From NCBI RefSeq assembly GCF_022844445.1, contig NZ_JALHLS010000003.1:186001-250000 (forward strand): a stretch of DNA of 64,000 bases, in the 5' to 3' direction. Numbering within the stretch: position 1 is the first letter of the stretch; each line of letters opens with the position of its first letter. A program made the position numbers and the translations under genes. Below are positions 1-8,236 of the stretch, in pieces. The stretch comes from Hyphomonas sp. Its GTDB lineage: Bacteria > Pseudomonadota > Alphaproteobacteria > Caulobacterales > Hyphomonadaceae. A model generated the notes under the pieces. It saw only the letters and a list, made by a program, of their open reading frames with translations. It searched no databases and was not told the DNA's origin.

Positions 1-626
1 TCATCGGCGAGGCGTGCAGCTGTCTCCGGAGACTCGCTAAGCACAGAGATCGTAATCAGATAGGTCGAGCCAACGCGTGCGGCATCGACCTTGCCCTGGA
101 GGATATCGACAGCCACTTCTTTCTGGATCGCGAGCTTCTCCTCCGCCGGCAGAGCGTCAAACGGATCGGGTTTGTCGTTCGCGCCGGTGACCGACTTCAC
201 GAGTCCACTGATCGGAGACAGAATGCTTTTCTGCTCCGGGCGAAGCCACGGATTGAATTCCGGATCTTCAACCAGCTTCTGCCTTTCGGCGACACGGGTC
301 AGTAGTGTTTTGGATTCGAGCACCATCACTTCGGTGTCAATGACAGCGGTGGTGCCGCCGAGACCGGAGAAGATCGCACCGAGATCGATGACGTTCCGTT
401 CCTGAGTATCAAGCTGGATGACCGTTTGCGCCGAGAAAAGAGGTGTCTGGGTGAACGTGATGTAGGCGATGACGCCGAAAGTCGTGAGGAATCCGGAGAG
501 GATCAGCCAGAAACGGCGATACACCATGCCAACGATCGCCTTCAGGTCGAGCGGTGGGCCCGCCGTCTGGTCATCCCCAACGGTGCTGAGGTTGGATGGC
601 AATTCTATGGAAAACGACTTGGTCAA
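1..626 (-). CDS. Wzz/GumC-type chain-length determinant protein, N-terminal part (cut by window edge)
   Basis: Inner-membrane polysaccharide co-polymerase expected to control chain length or export of a surface polysaccharide. Read by hand on the minus strand, the frame is open from about 626 to the left edge. After a polar leader it has LDLKAIVGMVYRRFW and a hydrophobic segment (first membrane helix), then DTQERNVIDLGAIFSGL and ETEVMVLESKTLL-like text, the usual Wzz/GumC periplasmic start. No ATG lies in a suitable place; a TTG at 626 has GAGG seven bases upstream, and a second TTG lies at 602. It follows the outer-membrane protein gene by 65 bases on the same strand, so they are probably co-transcribed. 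Whether a C-terminal tyrosine kinase domain follows cannot be seen. The start codon is uncertain; the family call is fairly firm. Confidence 0.75.
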   Translation of the reverse strand, partial: MTKSFSIELPSNLSTVGDDQTAGPPLDLKAIVGMVYRRFWLILSGFLTTFGVIAYITFTQTPLFSAQTVIQLDTQERNVIDLGAIFSGLGGTTAVIDTEVMVLESKTLLTRVAERQKLVEDPEFNPWLRPEQKSILSPISGLVKSVTGANDKPDPFDALPAEEKLAIQKEVAVDILQGKVDAARVGSTYLITISVLSESPETAARLAD

Positions 627-691
627 AACACGGCCTCGGAAAAGGGAAGACGGAGGCCGACGTGCTTGCCGGCCTCCGATTGCAGGAAGAA

Positions 692-1978
692 TTACGGGAA
701 GAGCCTCAGACCGATGCCGGCCGAAGTGACGCCGTAGGACGGGTCACCGAACACGGAGAGGCCCGATACATCGCGGTCGCGGTTGCGAACGAAGGCTTCC
801 CAATGGACGCGTTTGTTCATCTTGTACGTTGCGATTGCGCCGAGCTCCAAGGTCTGGTCCTCGCGGTCGGTTTCCTGATACTCGTAGTCGAATGTGGTGC
901 CATAGGCCGACAGGATGATATTGCGGCGGAGTTCATGGTCAACGCGCGCCCCGAGTACGGTCTCCACTGCGCTCGGTGAATCGAACGCGCCTGTATCGAC
1001 CACTCGGCGTGCGCCGGTAAAGCTGACTGTTGTCAGGCGCGTCGGGAACCATTGCAGGCGACCGTCAACCGAAAGACCGCTGACGTCAGCGAAGAACGCG
1101 TCGTCCTTCTTCTCGTCAAGGTAACCCACCGCAATGTCGCCGCGAACCAGTGCGCTCAGCTCGAAGTCGACACCTCCGGACACGGTATAGCCCTGGGAAT
1201 CGCGCGAACGCAGTGAACCGCCCACCAGCTGAAGATTGTCATAGCTGCTGTCGGTGTAGGTACCCTGCGCGAAAACAGCGAGGTCCGGCGTCATGGCATA
1301 GGAAAGGCGCGAGCGACCTTGGGTGATCGAGCGGTCGCGGAAGTCCTGGTCAATATTAAAACCGCCGACGATCGTGCGGCCATCCTCGAAGTTCTCCTCG
1401 GTCAGGCTCAGGCTGTTCTCGAAGCGGATGCGGTCGTTGCGATAGTTGGCTTCAACTGATGCGCCGGTGCGAGTGAAGTTGATCGGTCGGTCGGCGCCGA
1501 AGTCGTTGGCAAACTCGGTGCGCGGCTCGGCAGAGTCGACGGCGAAGACATTGGCGCCGAGCGAGAGGGCGCGGGTGACATCCAGGCGCCCGCCAAGGCG
1601 GGCCGTTAGGTCGTTCGTCGATTCATCGCTGAGGTCGAGGAATTCGTTGCGGTGGGCGGTTACTTCGCCGCCAAGGCTATGGACGCTCCAGTTGGTATCT
1701 GCGGCAACGCGGGCGCCGGCGCGCGCAATCACGTCCGACTGAGTATTCGTGGAGCTGGCAAACACGTTGTCCGTAGCGGTGACGCCAAGGTCCGCCTGCG
1801 AGCGGACAAGGAACGAGCCAAGCCGGATCGGCTCCGGATCATACTCGGGTTGCACCCGGTCCATCACGGCTTCATATTTGTCGCGGCTGTAGAAATTGTC
1901 GACCTGCCCGAAGGCGACCGGCGCGATCAGTGCGCAGGCAGCGACACTCATTAGGCTCATGCGTTTAAGTTTGGACAT
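692..1978 (-). CDS. Outer-membrane beta-barrel protein of polysaccharide locus
   Basis: 428-residue protein with a clear signal peptide (MSKLKRMSLMSVAACALIAPVAFGQ, cleavage near residue 25). The rest is alternating polar/hydrophobic strands, rich in Asp, Arg and aromatic residues, ending in a short strand with terminal Phe-Pro. It resembles the putative beta-barrel porin 2 proteins that accompany exopolysaccharide export genes. It is probably an outer-membrane partner of the Wzz-like protein encoded directly downstream. Start: ATG at 1978 preceded by a GGTAAG-like site. The specific role (export channel or accessory barrel) is inference from location. Confidence 0.7.
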   Translation of the reverse strand: MSKLKRMSLMSVAACALIAPVAFGQVDNFYSRDKYEAVMDRVQPEYDPEPIRLGSFLVRSQADLGVTATDNVFASSTNTQSDVIARAGARVAADTNWSVHSLGGEVTAHRNEFLDLSDESTNDLTARLGGRLDVTRALSLGANVFAVDSAEPRTEFANDFGADRPINFTRTGASVEANYRNDRIRFENSLSLTEENFEDGRTIVGGFNIDQDFRDRSITQGRSRLSYAMTPDLAVFAQGTYTDSSYDNLQLVGGSLRSRDSQGYTVSGGVDFELSALVRGDIAVGYLDEKKDDAFFADVSGLSVDGRLQWFPTRLTTVSFTGARRVVDTGAFDSPSAVETVLGARVDHELRRNIILSAYGTTFDYEYQETDREDQTLELGAIATYKMNKRVHWEAFVRNRDRDVSGLSVFGDPSYGVTSAGIGLRLFP

Positions 1979-2252
1979 CTTACCATTCCCCAGTTTCTCT
2001 GCGCGGCCGACATGGCCTGGGTCTCTTCACGACCCGTGCAAGTTCAGTACCAGCCCAATAAGCCCGATTAATCAGGATTTTGGCGCTAACACCCTTTAAC
2101 CGGAAAAGGTTCGAAACAGAATATCGGACCCCGGAATATACGTTAACAAATCCGGGAGTCTGTTACTTTACCGGACCAGGCTGGTAACAAGTGGAACCGC
2201 TTTGTGCTTATGGTGAGTCAAGCTTAACGGGCCGAATGGGGACACATTTACC
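1979..2252. promoter_or_regulatory. Divergent intergenic region between polysaccharide and lldD-flippase units
   Basis: 274 bases separate two diverging transcription units, so promoters for both should lie here. The stretch is more AT-rich than its surroundings and contains a small imperfect inverted repeat (CCTTT ... AAAGG around 2092-2110). No convincing -35/-10 pair or known operator could be assigned by eye. The rightward gene has GGGGA just before its GTG start. Confidence 0.35.
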
Positions 2253-3425
2253 GTGCCGACACTAAATCTCGCCCCCGCGTCTGTCGCGGACTACCGCCGG
2301 CTCGCAGAGGCCCGCCTGCCCCGGTTCCTGTTCGATTATCTTGATGGCGGCGCCTATGCCGAGGTGACGCTCGCCCGCAACGTACGCGATTTCGAGGGTC
2401 TGGAACTGCACCAGCGAATACTTCGCGATGTTTCGGCCCGGTCAACCAAAACGACCCTTTTTGGGTCAGAGTTAACATTGCCCCTCGCGCTGTCACCGGT
2501 CGGCCTTTCCGGAATGATGGCCCGTCGGGGCGAAGCCGTCGCGCGCCGGGTCGCCGGCGCCTTCGGGATCCCCTACTGCCTGTCGACATTGTCCGTGTGT
2601 TCTGTAGAGGAAACTGCAGCCGCAGGCTCGGGGCCGCTTTGGTTCCAGCTCTACATGATCCGCGACCGGGGCGCCTGCGCCGACCTGATCCGCCGCGCGA
2701 AAGAAGCCGGCGTTTCCGTCCTTGCCCTCACGGTCGACCTGCCCGTCGTCGGCACCCGGTACCGCGATGTCCGCAACACGATGAGCGGCGGCGGCGGCGG
2801 CTGGGCAAAGCTGCGCCGGGGGCTGATCTCCTACGCCCTCCACCCCGCCTGGGCGCTGGACGTGGGCCTTGGCGGCAAGCCCCATATTCTTGGAAACATA
2901 GCGCCTTACGTCGCCAATGCCTCGACACCGGCAGACTTTTCCGCTTGGGCCAATGCTTCTATCGACCCCTCCATCACCTGGGCCGACCTGGAATGGATCC
3001 GCTCCCAATGGTCCGGACCTCTGCTGATCAAGGGTATCCTGAGCCCGGAGGACGCCGCCGAGGCGGTCAGGTCGGGCGCAGATGGCTTGATTGTCTCCAA
3101 CCACGGCGGCCGACAACTCGACGGCGTCGCTTCGTCCATCTCGATGCTGCCGCGGATTGCGGACAAGGTGGCTGGCCAGACCAAGCTCCTGCTCGACGGC
3201 GGCGTGCGATCCGGCCAGGACATCCTGAAAGCCATGGCGCTGGGCGCCGACGCTGCGATGATCGGCCGCCCCTGGGTCTACGCCCTGGCGGGCGCCGGCG
3301 AAGCCGGATTACTGAACCAGCTGAAGGCCCTGCATGGTGAATTCTCCGTGTCCATGGCGCTGACCGGCAAGGTCGCCGTCGAAGAGATTTCGCGGGACGT
3401 GTTGTTTGGACTGCCAATTGCATGA
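2253..3425 (+). CDS. lldD: FMN-dependent alpha-hydroxy-acid dehydrogenase (L-lactate dehydrogenase-like)
   Basis: Oxidises an L-2-hydroxy acid such as L-lactate to the 2-oxo acid with FMN, normally passing electrons to the respiratory chain. The 390-residue protein covers the whole family: N-terminal ADYRRLAEARLPRFLFDYLDGGA, FMN-site LPLALSPVG, the conserved Lys in LLIKGI, the catalytic His and substrate Arg in SNHGGRQLDG (about residue 280), and the phosphate site LLDGGVRSGQDILKAMALGA. It starts at GTG 2253 behind GGGGA. A polysaccharide flippase follows 60 bases later on the same strand, so the enzyme may serve the glycan locus (for example turnover of a hydroxy-acid substituent) instead of lactate growth. 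That link is inference. Confidence 0.85.
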   Translation: MPTLNLAPASVADYRRLAEARLPRFLFDYLDGGAYAEVTLARNVRDFEGLELHQRILRDVSARSTKTTLFGSELTLPLALSPVGLSGMMARRGEAVARRVAGAFGIPYCLSTLSVCSVEETAAAGSGPLWFQLYMIRDRGACADLIRRAKEAGVSVLALTVDLPVVGTRYRDVRNTMSGGGGGWAKLRRGLISYALHPAWALDVGLGGKPHILGNIAPYVANASTPADFSAWANASIDPSITWADLEWIRSQWSGPLLIKGILSPEDAAEAVRSGADGLIVSNHGGRQLDGVASSISMLPRIADKVAGQTKLLLDGGVRSGQDILKAMALGADAAMIGRPWVYALAGAGEAGLLNQLKALHGEFSVSMALTGKVAVEEISRDVLFGLPIA

Positions 3426-3485
3426 GCAGGACCTCTATAAGGCCAGGCGGACCACCCCCGCCCTCCCAGCCAGCAACGGACCATC

Positions 3486-4991
3486 ATGTCGGATCTACAG
3501 CCTTCCGCGCCGGTTGACGCCGCCCCGGTCCCCGGATCGTTGGCGCAGCGCGTGGCCAAAGGCGCAATCTGGACGATGGCCGCGACAACCGCCCGCATCG
3601 CCTCCACCATCCTGATCCTGCCCGTCCTGACCCGGCTTCTGTCGCCGGAAGACTTCGGCCTGATCCAGATCGCGATGCCGTTCATCTTCTTCATGCTTGT
3701 GTTCAATGACTTCGGCATGCAGCCGGCGCTCGTCGTCGCCGAAAACCCGACCAGCAAGCTCTGGTCCACGGCCTTCTGGACTGGCATGGCAACGGCAACC
3801 GTTCTGTCGCTTGCACTGGTCTTCGTGGCGCCCTTCATTGCCGACTTTTACAACGAGCCACGCGCCGAACTGATCATTCAATTGCTAGCTATCACGATAC
3901 TTGCCAGCGGCACCATGATCGTGCCCGGCGCTTGGTTCCTGCGGACCATGAACTTCCGTATACTGGCAATTGTCGAATTCACTACGGTCACCATCGGCAT
4001 CATCGTCGCCCTGACCTGCGCCATTAAAGGCTTCGGCGTCTGGTCACTGGTGATCCAGCAGCTGGTCATGTACGTGCTCAAGGCGGCCGCCTTGTGCATC
4101 TCTTCAAACGCGCCCCTGAAATTCGAGTTTTCCTACCGCGAACTCAAGTCGATCATGAACATCGGCTTGGGCATGACTGGCACGCGCGTGTTGCAGTTTA
4201 TTTCTCGGAATGTCGATATCATCATCATTGGCCGCGTGCTGGGTGCCACAGCTCTCGGATACTACTCCATCGCCTGGCGCATCATGATGATGCCCGTCGA
4301 GATTTTCGCTAACGGCCTCTTTGCGGTAATGCTGCCGACCATCGGCCAGATCAAGGATGAGCCTGGGCGGCTAAAGGCGGCTCTGTTCAAGACCTATCGC
4401 ATGATCTCGCTGTTCACCTTCCCCGTCATGGCGGGCGTCGCCGCGCTATCGGTGCCCCTGACCTATGTCGTGTTCGGCGAGAGCTTTGCGCCCGCCGCCT
4501 TCCCGATGGCCGCCCTCGCTGTTTACGGCGCCGTACAAAGCCTCCTCTTCATGCAGGGCTCCGTCTTCGTCGCCCTCAACCGGGTCGACATCATGTGGCG
4601 ATGGTCGCTGATCTCGGCCGCCGTATTGACCGTGTGCCTGCTGATCGGCGTCCAGTGGGGTCTGGAGGGCGCATCCCTCGGCTATCTCGCGGCGACCCTG
4701 GTCTGCGCCCCGTTTAACTTCCGGGCTCTGCTGAACCTGATCGGCGCCCGGCTCATCGAAGCCTGGGGCGCGCTGCAAGTTCAGGCGCTCCTTTCCATCG
4801 GCATGAGCCTCGCCGTCTACGGGCTAACGCTTGTCCTGCCGGGCAGCTGGCCGAAGCTCTACATCCTGTTCGTGGGCGTGCCAGTAGGCGTCGTGATCTA
4901 TCTGGGCGGCCTTGCCCTGTTCGACCGCAAGGCGATCACCGACGTCATCGACATTTGCCGCAGCATCCTTGCGCGCCAGGTCGCGAGCTGA
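3486..4991 (+). CDS. Polysaccharide flippase, Wzx-like (MOP superfamily)
   Basis: Predicted to move lipid-linked oligosaccharide units across the inner membrane. The 501-residue protein begins with a short cytoplasmic tail and then RVAKGAIWTMAATTARIASTILILPVLTRLLSPEDFGLIQIA, the typical first two helices of the Polysacc_synt/MOP family. About 12-14 hydrophobic segments follow throughout. Full length for the family. It lies between an lldD-like gene and glycosyltransferase genes on the same strand, consistent with a Wzx/Wzy-type polysaccharide locus. No polymerase gene is visible in the window. Start ATG at 3486. Confidence 0.85.
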   Translation: MSDLQPSAPVDAAPVPGSLAQRVAKGAIWTMAATTARIASTILILPVLTRLLSPEDFGLIQIAMPFIFFMLVFNDFGMQPALVVAENPTSKLWSTAFWTGMATATVLSLALVFVAPFIADFYNEPRAELIIQLLAITILASGTMIVPGAWFLRTMNFRILAIVEFTTVTIGIIVALTCAIKGFGVWSLVIQQLVMYVLKAAALCISSNAPLKFEFSYRELKSIMNIGLGMTGTRVLQFISRNVDIIIIGRVLGATALGYYSIAWRIMMMPVEIFANGLFAVMLPTIGQIKDEPGRLKAALFKTYRMISLFTFPVMAGVAALSVPLTYVVFGESFAPAAFPMAALAVYGAVQSLLFMQGSVFVALNRVDIMWRWSLISAAVLTVCLLIGVQWGLEGASLGYLAATLVCAPFNFRALLNLIGARLIEAWGALQVQALLSIGMSLAVYGLTLVLPGSWPKLYILFVGVPVGVVIYLGGLALFDRKAITDVIDICRSILARQVAS

Positions 4992-5322
4992 TCGGCGGCG
5001 GGGGCGCACCGAATGCGGGTTCCGTAGGAACGCGCGCCGCTCAAGCCACCGCCAGAAGCCAATCTCGCCACCACTTCAGACGAAATGCGGGCTTTGAAAG
5101 TGCCGGCTTGGGTCAGACAGGCCTTGGGCAGGTTCGCCATCGGGCAGCATGCACCTCCAGCCGGTTCGAGATCGCCGTGGGGAACGAGGGCCGGATTGAT
5201 GAACCCGGTCAGGGCTGCCTTGCTCGCGGGCAGTAACACGCAGTTGTTGTCGAAACCGCCAGAGCAAACAGGGGTCTGCGGGAAAGCTGATTGCGAACCC
5301 GATAGCATACCGCACGAAACGC
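4992..5322. other. No recognisable gene; upstream flank of decayed glycosyltransferase copy
   Basis: About 330 bases between the flippase and the decayed glycosyltransferase fragment. Several short open frames exist on both strands, but none shows family motifs or a good ribosome binding site. The stretch is best read as non-coding or as unrecognisable debris from the same duplication event. Confidence 0.4.
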
Positions 5323-5642
5323 ATGCTTTCGCGCCACCTATTGCCCACGATCGAGCAACCGACCAGCTTCGTAGCAGGCCAGCCGCTTCTTGACCCGGCG
5401 TTTGAACCGCCTGAGTTTCCGGATGACACCATTCTATACAAAGCAGAGAAGAAAGCACTCGGTCCTGTGAGAGGCTTGAAACTTTATCGCCCGCAGGAAC
5501 CCATACCAGGCGGGTTCGGCTGGCTTATGCGACGTCTCGGTCCGCTCGGCGTCACACTCTCTCCCTTAACCTTCCCGCTCACGTCGAGCGGGGCGCGCGG
5601 TACATCTTTAGAAGCATGCCTCGGATGAATCTGCCGTTGCAG
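5323..5642 (+). pseudogene. Decayed tandem copy of the adjacent exostosin-like glycosyltransferase gene
   Basis: The frame from 5323 encodes LKLYRPQEPIPGGFGWLMRR, then LGPLGVTLSPLTFPL. This aligns with FKLYSLTESVPSERDWLLHL, then LGPLGYTLEPLSHPV, near the start of the intact gene at 5745. At about 5580 the match moves to another frame, where GARYIFRSMPRMNLP matches GALYVYNSVHRMDLP. Similarity then ends near 5640, about 70 residues into a 360-residue protein. This is a frameshifted, truncated paralogue lying about 100 bases before the intact gene. It is not expected to make a functional product. Confidence 0.7.
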
Positions 5643-5744
5643 ATTGGAGATCCGGCGTCCCAGCCAGGGTGGGCGGCTGGCAGCCAGTCTGAACTTGCGT
5701 TATCGTCGGTCGGCGTCCGAGTTTGAGAATAGCAAAAGATCAGA

Positions 5745-6827
5745 ATGTCACAGACCCCCATTTATCCAAACAGCGCAGAACGAAAGGCTCCTCCCTTCAA
5801 ACTCTACAGTCTCACAGAAAGTGTGCCGTCGGAGCGTGACTGGCTGCTGCATCTGCTTGGCCCATTGGGCTACACGCTCGAGCCGCTGAGCCATCCGGTG
5901 CCCGTCGCGCCTGGCGCCCTTTATGTTTACAACAGTGTCCACAGGATGGACCTGCCCGAGGACTTCCTGCGCGCTGTAAAGTCGGCCGGCGGATGCGGCC
6001 TTCTACATATTGGGGACGAGTACTACCGCGGAAACTTCGCCAACTATGCCGCCTTTGATCATGTCGTCCGCATGATGTCGTCGTCATGGCTGAACGTTCG
6101 CGGCGTCTTTCCGCTGGCGCTGGGCGTTACCAACAATCTGGGCCCGCCTGTGACCACGCCGGTCAGCGAGCGCCCGCTGGACTGGTTCTTCGCTGGCGAC
6201 TGGAAGGCAGACCGGCGCGTCATGGCGGACCGGTTCCGGACGCTGCCGGGCGGCTACCTCTCGCTGCCTCGCTCATTCTATGGTGAACGCGGCATCAGCC
6301 GGCCCGAATATCTGTCAAAAATGGCAAGCACCAAGTTCGCGCCCAGCCCGGCCGGCAATGTCTGCATCGAGACCTGCCGCCCCTACGAGGCCCTGCACTT
6401 TGGCGCTATCCCGCTGCTTCCGAAGCGGCGTCTGGCCGATCCGTACGCGGACGTGCTGGGCAACCATCCCCTGCCGGCCTTCGAAGACTGGTCCTCGGCA
6501 CGCCGGTTCGTTGAGCGCCAGCTAAAGCAGCCGGCCAGCATGGATGCGCTGCAGGCCGAATGCCTCGCGTGGTGGCAAAGTGAGCAGGCCGCGATCGCCG
6601 CTCGGCTCGAGTCCTTCATCGCCGAAGGCCGGGCCGGGGCTTTCCGTGCTAGCCTGGAACAGAATTTCGGGAAGCGCACATTCGGCAAGGCCGACCGGTT
6701 CAAGACCCTACTGATACAGCAGAATGCACAACAACTGACGGCGCGCGCACAGTTCTTGATCAGCCGGATCCTTTACAAGCTCAAGACCGGCAAGACCCTT
6801 ACCGGTGAATGGTCGATCAGGGAGTAA
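5745..6827 (+). CDS. Exostosin-like (GT47-type) glycosyltransferase
   Basis: 360-residue protein without signal peptide or membrane helix, probably a cytoplasmic glycosyltransferase. The diagnostic part is KFAPSPAGNVCIETCRPYEALHFGAIPLL (about residues 200-230), matching the exostosin/GT47 nucleotide-sugar site where a Gly/Asn turn is followed by an E-A-L-x-x-G-x-I-P block. Upstream blocks (GLLHIGDEYYRGN; RPLDWFFAGDWKADRR) also fit that family. Donor and acceptor sugars are not deducible. It lies between the flippase and nucleotide-sugar enzymes in a polysaccharide locus, with a decayed copy just upstream. Confidence is good for the fold class and low for specificity. Confidence 0.65.
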   Translation: MSQTPIYPNSAERKAPPFKLYSLTESVPSERDWLLHLLGPLGYTLEPLSHPVPVAPGALYVYNSVHRMDLPEDFLRAVKSAGGCGLLHIGDEYYRGNFANYAAFDHVVRMMSSSWLNVRGVFPLALGVTNNLGPPVTTPVSERPLDWFFAGDWKADRRVMADRFRTLPGGYLSLPRSFYGERGISRPEYLSKMASTKFAPSPAGNVCIETCRPYEALHFGAIPLLPKRRLADPYADVLGNHPLPAFEDWSSARRFVERQLKQPASMDALQAECLAWWQSEQAAIAARLESFIAEGRAGAFRASLEQNFGKRTFGKADRFKTLLIQQNAQQLTARAQFLISRILYKLKTGKTLTGEWSIRE

Positions 6828-7178
6828 ACGCCGGCTTCGTCCTCCGAAGCGTCCGAATAGTCGAAATCCCGGTCATAGGTTGCGAAGTCTCTGCCAGCCG
6901 AGCCCTGCCGGTACCGATGGCGTCGGGACGCAGCCGGATTGCCTCCTTGCTGGTAATGGCAAATCATTTCGCCGGAGCCGAAATCGCAAGACCGATCCGG
7001 ATTTTGCGACCGTTTGAGCTGTTGCGATTTAGCTTCGGATGCACGCCGCCGCAGGCAGTATTCTCCAAACGAATCTCGGCTTGACACCAGAGGAGCCACA
7101 AGCTTTTTGAGAGGCCATCCTGACAATTGCTTGGCATATGGCTTGCGTCGGTTCGCGTGACGAGGGAGTGCACAATTA
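6828..7178. other. Intergenic region before the sugar-modification genes
   Basis: 351 bases with no convincing gene on either strand; the overlapping small frames lack motifs. A TTGACA at 7081-7086 could be a -35 element for the downstream epimerase gene, but no good -10 is visible at the right spacing. GAGGGAG at about 7162-7168 is the likely ribosome binding site for the start at 7179. Confidence 0.3.
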
Positions 7179-8231
7179 ATGGCCATGAAAGTTCTTTTTA
7201 CAGGCGCAGACGGCTACATTGGTACGCTTCTCGGGCCATACCTGCTTGAACGCGGTATTGACGCGGTCGGTCTGGATACCGGCTTCTATCGCTCGGGCTG
7301 GCTCTACCCGACGAATGTTCCGCGCCCGTTGATCCTGTCGAAGGACATCCGCGCGATCACCGCCGAAGACCTCAAGGGCTTCGATGCGGTCGCTCACCTC
7401 GCAGAGCTTTCAAACGATCCGCTCGGACAGCAGGACCCAGGCCTGACCCACGAAATCAACCACGGCGGCTCCGTTCACCTGGCCAACCTGGCGCGCAAGG
7501 CAGGCATCAAGCGCTTCGTATACATGTCCTCCTGCTCCGTGTACGGAGTCGGAAAGCCGGACCAGATTCTCGATGAGACGTCGGACGTCAACCCGCAGAC
7601 AGCCTATGCCGAGTGCAAGGTGAAGGTCGAGAACGACCTGACCAAGATGGCCGGAGATGATTTCGAGCCGTGCTTCCTGCGCAACGCAACCGCTTACGGC
7701 GCCTCGCCGCGCCAGCGCTTCGATATCGTTCTGAACGACCTCTCCGGCCTCGCCTGGACCACGAAAAAGATCAAGCTGCTCTCCGACGGATCGCCCTGGC
7801 GCCCGCTCGTCCACGCGCTCGACATGTGTCAGGCAGTCTACCTTTCGCTGACTGCTCCGGCAGATGCAATCCGCGGCCAGAAGTACAACGTTGGCTCATC
7901 CGACCAGAACTACCGCGTGATAGAGATCGCGCAGATCGTGGCGAACGAGTTTCCTGGCTGCGAACTGGAAGTCGGAACCCAAGGCGCAGACAACCGCTCC
8001 TACCGCGTGAACTTCGACAAGATCCAGAAGGTCCTTCCGGATTTCAAATGCCAGTGGACGGCCCAGCTCGGCGCCAAGCAGATGCGCAAGGTGTTCGAGA
8101 GCATCGACATGACGGAAGAAGACTTCCGTTCGGCGCCTTACACGCGCTTGAAGATGCTGGACAAGCTGCGCAAGGCGAAGCTGCTTGACGACAAACTATT
8201 CTGGAAGACACCCGAGATCGCAACGGTCTGA
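7179..8231 (+). CDS. NAD-dependent epimerase/dehydratase (extended SDR)
   Basis: Extended short-chain dehydrogenase of 350 residues, expected to act on a nucleotide-linked sugar. It shows the Rossmann motif FTGADGYIG (residues about 7-15), the active-site block MSSCSVYG, the catalytic pair in AYAECK (Tyr-x-x-x-Lys) and the substrate-side LRNATAYGASPRQRFD. This is full length for the family. The next gene starts five bases after its stop and a third enzyme follows, so the three form an operon. With rfbF and rfbC homologues a few kilobases away, it could be the 4,6-dehydratase, reductase or epimerase of a CDP-sugar pathway. Which of these cannot be decided from sequence alone. Confidence 0.8.
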   Translation: MAMKVLFTGADGYIGTLLGPYLLERGIDAVGLDTGFYRSGWLYPTNVPRPLILSKDIRAITAEDLKGFDAVAHLAELSNDPLGQQDPGLTHEINHGGSVHLANLARKAGIKRFVYMSSCSVYGVGKPDQILDETSDVNPQTAYAECKVKVENDLTKMAGDDFEPCFLRNATAYGASPRQRFDIVLNDLSGLAWTTKKIKLLSDGSPWRPLVHALDMCQAVYLSLTAPADAIRGQKYNVGSSDQNYRVIEIAQIVANEFPGCELEVGTQGADNRSYRVNFDKIQKVLPDFKCQWTAQLGAKQMRKVFESIDMTEEDFRSAPYTRLKMLDKLRKAKLLDDKLFWKTPEIATV

Positions 8232-8236
8232 ACCCC

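Noticed and set aside
7179-8231. Naming the SDR as CDP-glucose 4,6-dehydratase (rfbG)
   Set aside because: The active-site pattern is generic for extended SDRs. Context alone cannot separate dehydratase, reductase and epimerase.
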